Of a DNA stretch of 15,676 bases, positions 6,472-12,727 are shown piece by piece. The notes beneath the pieces were generated by a model. That model saw only the letters and a program-made list of their open reading frames with translations. It made no database searches and was not told the DNA's origin. The stretch is from Saprospiraceae bacterium (GTDB lineage: Bacteria > Bacteroidota > Bacteroidia > Chitinophagales > Saprospiraceae), in assembly GCA_014379065.1 (NCBI GenBank), contig JACMMM010000242.1, positions 1-15,676 on the forward strand. Direction: 5' to 3'. Each line of letters begins with the position of its first letter. The stretch's first letter is position 1. Made by a program: the position numbers and the translations under genes.

Positions 6472-6506
6472 GTCCAACGTCCATTGTCCAAAGTCCAACA
6501 TCCAAT
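6472..6506. repeat. Five degenerate heptamers in the 5' leader
   Basis: Five consecutive 7-mers, GTCCAAC, GTCCATT, GTCCAAA, GTCCAAC and ATCCAAT, end 4 bp before the ATG at 6511. The register is exact, with no spacer. In this position the array would lie in the ribosome-binding region of the mRNA. Confidence 0.75.
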
Positions 6507-6510
6507 AATT

Positions 6511-7038
6511 ATGGAACTCCTCGGTATCGGTTCTCGCGTCAAACACCCCGCCTATGGCGACGGGGCCATCGTCCGCCTCCATGTGGCGGCCTACGAAGTT
6601 TGTTTTATGCAGTTCGGCCTCAAGATGGTCGGCAAAGACTACACAGGTTGGCAGATCGTAGAACGTATTGCACCCGATGAGGCTGTGTCCTTCACCGAAG
6701 CCGAGCAATCACTCGTGCGTATCTTGAAATCTTGGGCGGGTTTCAGCCTCGAAATCGTGCCGCTAGGCGATCGCTGGAAAAACGGCAAAATGATTTTGCA
6801 AGCGGACGGAGTCCAGCCAAAGGAAGTGCCGGTTGACGTTTTTTTCCATAAAATCGTCATGATGCGCGACCGTCTTCGGGTGCTCGAACAAGGCATCAAT
6901 GCCCACAAAAAACTTGACGATGAAGACAAGGTGAACCTCCAGCAGTACATCACACGCTGTTATGGTAGCATGACCACGTTCAATGTCTTGTTCAAAAACA
7001 AAGAGGACTATTTCGTGGGCGAAAGCGGGAAAGAGTAA
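6511..7038 (+). CDS. Conserved protein with N-terminal GxxVxHPxYGxG motif
   Basis: A 175-residue cytoplasmic protein. The start at 6511 is preferred over an in-frame ATG 17 codons upstream because the upstream codons are the heptamer repeat. It begins MELLGIGSRVKHPAYGDGAIV; this GxRVxHPxYGxGxV pattern is found in small SH3/Tudor-like domains of nucleic-acid-associated proteins such as the UvrD C-terminus. A hydrophilic, mixed alpha/beta remainder follows, with RDRLRVLEQGINAHKKLDDEDKVNLQQYITRCYGSMTTFNVLF near the C-terminus. No catalytic motif was recognised. It is read in the same direction as the DUF4349 gene, 88 bp away. Confidence 0.82.
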   Translation: MELLGIGSRVKHPAYGDGAIVRLHVAAYEVCFMQFGLKMVGKDYTGWQIVERIAPDEAVSFTEAEQSLVRILKSWAGFSLEIVPLGDRWKNGKMILQADGVQPKEVPVDVFFHKIVMMRDRLRVLEQGINAHKKLDDEDKVNLQQYITRCYGSMTTFNVLFKNKEDYFVGESGKE

Positions 7039-7053
7039 GGGGCGTTTGTGCAA

Positions 7054-7117
7054 TTTGAAAAATGTTTTCATCCCTGCTGGGCTTGCCCAAAATGGGTGTT
7101 TTAGAAACATTTTCAAA
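7054..7117. repeat. Imperfect inverted repeat in the gap before the DUF4349 gene
   Basis: TTTGAAAAATGTTTTC (7054-7069) and GAAACATTTTCAAA (7104-7117) are complementary apart from two bulged bases. A smaller GGGCTTGCCC hairpin lies between them. There is no uridine run after the stem on the plus strand, so it is not a standard terminator. Confidence 0.5.
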
Positions 7118-7126
7118 CCTATCATA

Positions 7127-8128
7127 ATGTCACATTCTTCCAGCATTCACACGCTCCGAACCCTCGGATTTTGCGCACTTTTTTTCTTCTCTGCTTGCCA
7201 ACAAAAAAGCGAAGCCCCTTCTACCGAACAAATGCCCGCGCCGCCACCACAGGGAGTAGGAGGGCGCCCGAATTTGGACCGAGTAACTGCAACTTCTGCT
7301 CCAAATGAGCAATTCCAAGATGCCGCAGCCAACGGCGATATTTTTTCCTCGGCAGCGGCGGTTCCCAGCGCAATAGATTCGCTCAAGAAATTTATTCGAA
7401 CCGCCCAGATGCGTTTTCGCGTGAAAAATACCGCCGAAGCAACCCTGCGCATCGAAGATATTGTGCTGCGAAATGGAGGTTTTGTAATCAACAGCAATTT
7501 GAATAGCCAGATTGAACTCCAACAAACCACACCCATCAGTCGCGATTCTGCGCTCGAAACCACCCGGTTTAGTATGCACACCCAATTGGTTATTCGTGTG
7601 CCGTACCGTTTACTGGACACTACGCTTCGCTCCATCGGGAGGCTCTCCGATTTTCTCGACCTGCGTCATGTAAATGCATCAGATGTAGGTCTGCAAATGC
7701 TCGAACAGGAACTCACCCGCTTGCGCGAAGGCATCTATCGCAGTGATTTAAAGGATTCTCAGGAGAACAAAAACAGTCCAAAAGCCGATCGTGCCCGTGC
7801 CAGTCGATCCGCTACCGACCAAGCTCGTATCGAAACCCTGAAACTCGAAGACGCTATCCGGTTCAGCACCGTAACGGTGGATATTTACCAACTCCCGCAA
7901 ATTCGGCAGACGATGGTGGCCAATACGGATGTGCCTTTGCCGCAACAACCCCTCGCTGCTCGACTGGGTGAAGCCCTGCGCACTGGCGGCGAGATTTTGA
8001 TCGTACTGTTCCTCGGACTAGTCCATTTATGGGGCGTGATTTTGCTTGCCATAGCAGCATATTTTGGTTGGAAATGGTTTCAAAAAAGAAAGGGGCTTGT
8101 GCTTGCTGATACCCAAAAGTCCTCGTAA
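7127..8128 (+). CDS. DUF4349 lipoprotein with C-terminal membrane helix
   Basis: A 333-residue protein. The start at 7127 gives a lipoprotein signal (LGFCALFFFSAC, lipid Cys about residue 23); a longer in-frame start overlaps the preceding gene and lacks this. A Pro/Ala/Ser-rich linker follows, then the DUF4349 domain: IRTAQMRFRVKNTAEATLRI, VLRNGGFVINSNLNSQIE, a pair of beta segments with MHTQLVIRVPYRLLDTTLRS, and a charged coiled coil (MLEQELTRLREGIYRSDL to ARIETLKLEDAIRF). The domain ends with STVTVDIYQLP, and a final helix (about 295-318, ILIVLFLGLVHLWGVILLAI) precedes a basic tail (WKWFQKRK). Function of the family is unknown; it is a cell-envelope protein anchored at both ends. Confidence 0.88.
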   Translation: MSHSSSIHTLRTLGFCALFFFSACQQKSEAPSTEQMPAPPPQGVGGRPNLDRVTATSAPNEQFQDAAANGDIFSSAAAVPSAIDSLKKFIRTAQMRFRVKNTAEATLRIEDIVLRNGGFVINSNLNSQIELQQTTPISRDSALETTRFSMHTQLVIRVPYRLLDTTLRSIGRLSDFLDLRHVNASDVGLQMLEQELTRLREGIYRSDLKDSQENKNSPKADRARASRSATDQARIETLKLEDAIRFSTVTVDIYQLPQIRQTMVANTDVPLPQQPLAARLGEALRTGGEILIVLFLGLVHLWGVILLAIAAYFGWKWFQKRKGLVLADTQKSS

Positions 8129-8167
8129 CGACATTTGAGTGCCGAGCCTGCATCTACCTCAAACCCT

Positions 8168-8201
8168 TTTGCTTTTTTCCTGTTCGGGCTTCCTACATTT
8201 G
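8168..8201 (+). promoter_or_regulatory. trxB promoter (Bacteroidota consensus)
   Basis: TTTG (8168-8171), a 22-nt spacer, then TACATTTG (8194-8201), an exact match to TAnnTTTG. The box ends only 9 bp before the trxB ATG, so the mRNA leader would be a few nucleotides at most. The same TACATTTG octamer lies in front of smpB. Confidence 0.6.
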
Positions 8202-8210
8202 CAGCCAATT

Positions 8211-9140
8211 ATGGAAAAAGTAAAATGCCTCATCATCGGCTCTGGCCCAGCGGGTTATACAGCAGCCATTTATGCCGCTCGCGCCGGCCTCAGCCCCATG
8301 CTCTACACTGGCCCTGAGCCGGGCGGACAACTTATGATCACCAACGACGTGGAAAATTATCCCGGCTATCCCGATGGCCGAAACGGTCCTGAAATGATGG
8401 AAGATTTCCGCAAACAAGCTGAACGTTTCGAGACCGTGATCCGAAACGAAAAGATTGTAAAAGTAGATTTTACCGGACCAATCCACAAGGTTTGGAGTGA
8501 ACCGGGAAACGAAATCCAATCGCCGACCATCATCATCGCCACGGGTGCGAGTGCCAAGTGGCTGGGTATTCCGGGTGAACATGAATTAGAAAAAAAAGGC
8601 GTTTCGGCTTGCGCTGTGTGTGACGGATATTTCTTTCGCAAGCAAAAAGTCGCTATTGTTGGCGGAGGTGACACGGCCGCAGAGGAAAGCACTTATTTGG
8701 CAAAAATCTGCTCGGAAGTACACTTGCTCGTTCGTCGCGACGAAATGCGTGCTTCAAAAATCATGCAGGAAAGGGTACTGAACACGCCCAACCTCATTGT
8801 ACACTGGAACACCTCACCGGAAGAAGTGCTGGGCACGGATGGAGTAGAAGGCGTTCGAGTCCGCAACAACAAAACGGGAGAAATCAGCACCTTGGACGTA
8901 ACCGGGTTTTTCGTGGCCATCGGACACAATCCCAACACGGATATATTCAAAGACTGGCTCGAGCTCGACGAGAGCGGCTATATCAAGGCGGTGCCGGGTC
9001 GTTCGTTCACCAATATTCCTGGCGTTTTTGCTTCTGGCGATGCGCAGGATAAAATCTATCGCCAAGCCGTGACTGCGGCGGGTACGGGATGTATGGCGGC
9101 TTTGGATGCAGAGCGGTATTTGGTAGAGACGGGGTTATAA
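8211..9140 (+). CDS. trxB: Thioredoxin reductase (NADPH)
   Basis: A 309-residue flavoenzyme that passes electrons from NADPH to thioredoxin in the cytoplasm. The start at 8211 (MEKVKCLIIGSGPAGYTAAIY) puts the FAD-binding GSGPAG at residues 10-15; an in-frame upstream ATG at 8139 would add 24 residues of non-conserved sequence. The redox-active disulfide is C134/C137 (SACAVCDGYFF), the NADPH-binding loop is VGGGDTAAEES (150-160), and the FAD-closing motif is GVFASGDAQDKIYRQAVTAAGTGCMAA near the C-terminus. Length and motifs are complete. A promoter lies directly upstream and a strong terminator follows. Confidence 0.97.
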   Translation: MEKVKCLIIGSGPAGYTAAIYAARAGLSPMLYTGPEPGGQLMITNDVENYPGYPDGRNGPEMMEDFRKQAERFETVIRNEKIVKVDFTGPIHKVWSEPGNEIQSPTIIIATGASAKWLGIPGEHELEKKGVSACAVCDGYFFRKQKVAIVGGGDTAAEESTYLAKICSEVHLLVRRDEMRASKIMQERVLNTPNLIVHWNTSPEEVLGTDGVEGVRVRNNKTGEISTLDVTGFFVAIGHNPNTDIFKDWLELDESGYIKAVPGRSFTNIPGVFASGDAQDKIYRQAVTAAGTGCMAALDAERYLVETGL

Positions 9141-9157
9141 ATTTTCTTGTCTGAATT

Positions 9158-9195
9158 AAAAAAGGCCTTCAAACTTGAGATTGAGGGCCTTTTTT
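9158..9195. terminator. Bidirectional intrinsic terminator
   Basis: A 15-bp stem (AAAAAAGGCCTTCAA and TTGAGGGCCTTTTTT, one G:U pair) with an 8-nt loop. A run of T follows on the plus strand and a run of A precedes it, so it works for trxB (plus) and for the T9SS gene (minus), whose stop codon is 7 bp away. Confidence 0.88.
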
Positions 9196-9201
9196 ATTGC
9201 A

Positions 9202-10872
9202 TTATCTCATCAACATCAACTTCTTTGTCATGCTCCCTCCTTCTTTTTCTAAAGTGACGAAGTATATCCCAGCGGCCAAAAAGTTTGTTGGGATTTCTAT
9301 ATCTGTTGTTGAAACATTGATCTGTTTTTGCCAAAGGATATTTCCAGTCATTGCAGAAAGCCGGAGTTGGAAAGGAGGCTTAATGCTTTCATTCAATAAC
9401 AAATGTGTATTTCCCGGTAAGCAAGGATTAGGAGAAAGCCTGAAGTTTAAATCTTCTTCGAGCTCTGTAGATTGGGAAAACATAGAACATGGAAGCTGTG
9501 ACAATTTCCACAATTCTGTGCCCCTTGAAACCGTGTAGATCGAAATAAAGAGGGCATCTCCTACAAGCAAAAAAGATTGGTTAGCCGTGCTTTGGTAACC
9601 ATTGGGCATGGGCGCTATTTTTTGAGTACCACTTTCTGTTCCGTCAGAATACCAAATTCCGTATTCAGTACCATCAAAGGCAGCAAAAAGTATATTGTCT
9701 CCGCATACAGTAAAATTGCGGATAGAACTTTGATAGGGGCCAGGGTTAATGTCTTTTACCAATCTTGTGCCTGTAATAGAGCCATCGCTGATGCCCAGTT
9801 CCGCCTGTGTATCTGGCATCCACATTCTGAAAAAAATCTGTTTGGATGTTGCAACCAAAAGATCCGATGTTGCCTGGACACTTTCCCCCCATATTTGGGC
9901 GGTGTCAGCCATTACTTTTTGAAAAGAAGCGCCCGGTGAAGCTGCTAACAATTGCCAGTTGCTTGCGTAAGGAGGCGACGAAGATCCATAATTATCTATG
10001 GTATAAAGAAAGTAAGTACTATCGGTTATTGCCGATGCAAGAATGCTCATAAACCCTGTGACCGTATATAAAATGGCATCGTCCATACCAGCCTTTACAC
10101 CACCATAGTAAGTGCCACCATTATAGTGACTGATTGCCAGGGTATGCCATCGCAAATGCCCGTTTTCATACCGGGCGTTTTTTAGAATGTTGGTAGAGCC
10201 TGATGTGCTAAAACCATTTTGCCCAACATCTTGCAGAAATTGAACACTGCCGGGCTGGCCGGTAGAACGGTATAACTTGTTTTCGGAAGCGTATGGAGTA
10301 AGAGCATGTTGAGAAAACCAATAAAGGTAATCACCTGCTGAAGTTAAGTTTTCAACGCTAGACTCTGCCATATAAAAATCAACCACCGCATTTTGGTTCA
10401 CATCGAAATATTGGATTTGCTTGTTTGTAGAAAACCAAAGGTTTCCTTTAAAAACAGTGACAAAATTGGGTGCCGCATATTGGGTAAGGATAGGAATTGT
10501 GCCCCCCGTTGTTCCATCGCTCACCCATAGAATGGACTTTTGAAAGGTTTTAGTAAAAAAATAAAGCTTGTCTCCAATAACAAGCGGTGAATGTTCTGGA
10601 AATCCAAGAGAATCCACGGGCAGGGGTAGAATCACTTTTGTGCCATCGGGCGTACCATCGCTTACGCAAAGCGAGCGGCCAAAATTAGACGCATCCGTTC
10701 TGCCAAAGAAATAAACCTTGTTTTTGAAAGCGGTCAAACTTTCTGGCGTAGAAGATTCTGTTCCAGGTAGAATATCGCCCATCATCTCCAATATGCCTTG
10801 CGCTGAACAAAAAAATGGGAGCATTAGTATGCAAACGAGTGTTGCTTGGCGGAGAGAAAACTCTTTCTTCAT
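9202..10872 (-). CDS. T9SS-sorted extracellular SDGT-repeat protein
   Basis: A 556-residue secreted protein when started at MKKEFSLRQ (10872), six codons after a less likely ATG. A signal peptide is present (ATLVCILMLPFFCSAQG). The body has repeats of the type LWVSDGTxxGT: CVSDGTPDGTKV, WVSDGTTGGTIP, GISDGSITGTRL, WYSDGTESGTQK, and a final GTELWKLSQ. These ELWxSDGT blades are typical of surface proteins in Bacteroidota and probably form a beta-propeller. The last 80 residues are a type A sorting domain (FRLSPNPCLPG ... LSAMTGNILWQK ... FLAAGIYFVTLEKEGGSMTKKLMLM), which directs export by the type IX system. No enzymatic motif was found. It lies 38 bp downstream of the PIN-like gene. Confidence 0.9.
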   Translation of the reverse strand: MKKEFSLRQATLVCILMLPFFCSAQGILEMMGDILPGTESSTPESLTAFKNKVYFFGRTDASNFGRSLCVSDGTPDGTKVILPLPVDSLGFPEHSPLVIGDKLYFFTKTFQKSILWVSDGTTGGTIPILTQYAAPNFVTVFKGNLWFSTNKQIQYFDVNQNAVVDFYMAESSVENLTSAGDYLYWFSQHALTPYASENKLYRSTGQPGSVQFLQDVGQNGFSTSGSTNILKNARYENGHLRWHTLAISHYNGGTYYGGVKAGMDDAILYTVTGFMSILASAITDSTYFLYTIDNYGSSSPPYASNWQLLAASPGASFQKVMADTAQIWGESVQATSDLLVATSKQIFFRMWMPDTQAELGISDGSITGTRLVKDINPGPYQSSIRNFTVCGDNILFAAFDGTEYGIWYSDGTESGTQKIAPMPNGYQSTANQSFLLVGDALFISIYTVSRGTELWKLSQLPCSMFSQSTELEEDLNFRLSPNPCLPGNTHLLLNESIKPPFQLRLSAMTGNILWQKQINVSTTDIEIPTNFLAAGIYFVTLEKEGGSMTKKLMLMR

Positions 10873-10910
10873 AGCAGAGGTATTGAGCAAGTACTTGGTG
10901 AAATACAGGT

Positions 10911-11393
10911 CTATTCAATTTTAAACCTAATAATAAATTCTTCAACTCCCCAGAGTTGATAACGCCCATTGCCTTCAAAATGAGCCATCAACTTCGTGTC
11001 TGTGGTCACGATAATCTTTTCTTCGGTGGTTTCTGCGGACTCAAAAAGATAGCGGTCGCTTTCAATATTTTTCAAGGGGTTTTCTGGTGGTCGTTTCAAG
11101 ATTGCCTCAATTTCTGGTGGCAATTCAGGTGGAATATCGACAATCCGACATCTTTCAACGTTCATAAATATTTGGCTGAAAAATATCTTCAATTGTATGC
11201 CACCCATGGGATGGTAACCGAATTTGCGCCGAATGTCATTCAATTTTTGTGTGAAATCGCAATTTCGCAATACAACGATACGATACTCTCTTTTTAGAAG
11301 CCAACTCGTGAATACACGTGCTTTGCGCTGTTCCTCAGATATAGCATCTGGTTTGTGCCACTCCAAAAACCACTCGTTGATGACGAACTCCAT
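10911..11393 (-). CDS. Small PIN-like protein paired with an AAA ATPase
   Basis: A 160-residue soluble protein starting 8 bp after the ATPase stop codon. It is not firmly recognised. Features compatible with a PIN-like nuclease fold: an N-terminal strand MEFVINEWFLEW with acidic E7, a middle segment IESDRYLFESAETTEEK (E111, D113, E118), and a late strand plus turn IIVTTDTKLMAHF (128-139) that resembles the last acidic motif of PIN domains (TxDxxL), followed by VEEFI. The first PIN Asp would be replaced by Asn6/Glu7. If the fold is right, it is a candidate RNase partner of the ATPase. It has no signal or membrane segment. Sequence composition looks more AT-rich here than in the flanking housekeeping genes (by eye). 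Confidence 0.7.
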   Translation of the reverse strand: MEFVINEWFLEWHKPDAISEEQRKARVFTSWLLKREYRIVVLRNCDFTQKLNDIRRKFGYHPMGGIQLKIFFSQIFMNVERCRIVDIPPELPPEIEAILKRPPENPLKNIESDRYLFESAETTEEKIIVTTDTKLMAHFEGNGRYQLWGVEEFIIRFKIE

Positions 11394-11401
11394 ACTGGTT
11401 T

Positions 11402-12598
11402 TCAGGCGGTTGTAGTGTCAAAAAAACGTTCGGCAAGGCGCATTTGGGATTCCATAAAATTTTTCAAGCCGCCTTCTAGTTGTCCGTTGGGCATCACTTT
11501 TTGTTGTTCGACACTGGTTTCTTGATCGTTTTTTTGAAGGTAATAGACTTTAAGGTCGTCTGCGGCTAGATTACCATCGTTCACTTCAGCCAGCAAGGAT
11601 AAAAGCCAGTGCTCACTATGCGTAGAGAAGATAAACTGCTTGTCCTCTTTTTTAGCAATCTCGACTAGCACACGAACAAACTGCTCTATGAGCGAAGGAT
11701 GGAGGTGGATTTCAGGTTCGTCAATACAAATGAGTCGGTTTTTTCCATAGAGTATTTTGGTGAGCAAGAACACGATCTGATTCATGCCCATGCCCTGATT
11801 GACGAGTTCGGTAGAAAAAGAGCCATCGGCTTCGCGTACCTGCATATAGAAAAAGCCCATACCAGGTTGGATGGAAATACTGAAACGTTTGCCTGTTATT
11901 TTTTCAAAGTAATAAGCGACTTTGGCTTGAACGTCTTTATCAATAGCGAGTAGGGTAGCTACTTCATCTTCGGTGTAGATTTGGTCGTTAAGCGGGACAG
12001 TATTGAAGATTGGTTTGGTGAAACCGCGTTGTGTAGGCACGACCTCTAAATGAGTAATGGTGTAGATGGGTAATTCTACTGCATCTTTTAAAAAGTAAAG
12101 TTCTTCTGCTGCTTTATTCATTTCTACTATATTCACCCCGTTCCAAGAAAATGTTGCTCCCTGATGAGATTTCAAGGTGATTTTTCGAACTTTATTCAAT
12201 GGGTATGGAAAAGCTATATCAATATGGCCCTTAAACTCGTAAAAGCCTGTTGATCCAATGTTAAGGTAGCTTCCTTGGTCATCTATACCAATTTCATATT
12301 TTACAATTGACGACTTTTTAATTGAAGATTTGTGTTCCAATTCAATTCTTAATGTAAACCCACCTCCCTTTCTCATAAAAGAACATTCCTTTAACCCACC
12401 TAGATTTAAAAACCCTAAATTTAGCAATTCATCCACCGAACGACTGGGATTAGTCACCAAATTTTTAAACACCTGTAGTGCATAGAGTATGCTGCTCTTG
12501 CCACTGTTGTTCGCACCCGTAAGTACAGTTATGCGGCCTGGCTCTAATATGGCCTCATCAATACTGCGGAAGCTTGCAATTAGAATTTCTTTTATCAT
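11402..12598 (-). CDS. AAA ATPase of the OLD/AAA_15/DUF3696 type
   Basis: A 398-residue ABC-like ATPase. It starts MIKEILIASFRSIDEAILEPG with Walker A GANNSGKSS (28-36). The insert region (40-260) is variable. A signature-like motif LVNQGMGMNQIVFLL (265-279) replaces the SGGQ of transporters, as in RecF/OLD-type ATPases. Walker B is LICIDEPEIHLHP (289-301), with catalytic Glu294, and the switch His is in FSTHSEHWLL (324-333). The C-terminal part (about 350-398, VYYLQKND ... GGLKNFMESQMRLAERFF) looks like DUF3696. No TOPRIM nuclease domain is fused; the nuclease-like partner appears to be the separate downstream gene. ATPases of this type are often sensors in anti-phage systems, but no function can be shown from this sequence. 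The upstream gap carries an inverted repeat. Confidence 0.88.
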   Translation of the reverse strand: MIKEILIASFRSIDEAILEPGRITVLTGANNSGKSSILYALQVFKNLVTNPSRSVDELLNLGFLNLGGLKECSFMRKGGGFTLRIELEHKSSIKKSSIVKYEIGIDDQGSYLNIGSTGFYEFKGHIDIAFPYPLNKVRKITLKSHQGATFSWNGVNIVEMNKAAEELYFLKDAVELPIYTITHLEVVPTQRGFTKPIFNTVPLNDQIYTEDEVATLLAIDKDVQAKVAYYFEKITGKRFSISIQPGMGFFYMQVREADGSFSTELVNQGMGMNQIVFLLTKILYGKNRLICIDEPEIHLHPSLIEQFVRVLVEIAKKEDKQFIFSTHSEHWLLSLLAEVNDGNLAADDLKVYYLQKNDQETSVEQQKVMPNGQLEGGLKNFMESQMRLAERFFDTTTA

Positions 12599-12619
12599 AG
12601 GGTAGCGTATCTATGCTGT

Positions 12620-12714
12620 GAAAATGTAAAACAAGAGATCCACAAAATGTAAAACCAAGCACAAGTCATCCCCTCTTGATTTTAAATTTTCCTGTTCTCC
12701 TGTTTTACATTTTC
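12620..12714. repeat. Inverted and direct repeats upstream of the ATPase
   Basis: GAAAATGTAAAACAAGAG (12620-12637) and its complement (12697-12714) pair with one mismatch. The core AAAATGTAAAAC recurs at 12644-12655, 23 bp after the first copy. Next to it, 12717-12733 is a perfect GTTTAAA/TTTAAAC palindrome overlapping the stop codon of the protease. The minus strand contains TACATTTTG, one base longer than a TAnnTTTG box, so promoter or operator activity is possible. Confidence 0.6.
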
Positions 12715-12727
12715 CTGTTTAAAAAAT

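Noticed and set aside
6983..7126. N-terminal extension of the DUF4349 protein
   Set aside because: These codons overlap the end of the preceding gene and precede a clear lipoprotein signal starting at 7127.
8139..8210. 24-codon extension of thioredoxin reductase
   Set aside because: The promoter box lies within it and family members start at the MEKV-type codon before the FAD motif.
10921..10928. TAGGTTTA as a promoter for the T9SS gene
   Set aside because: The last base of the box does not match and no TTG element at suitable spacing was clear.
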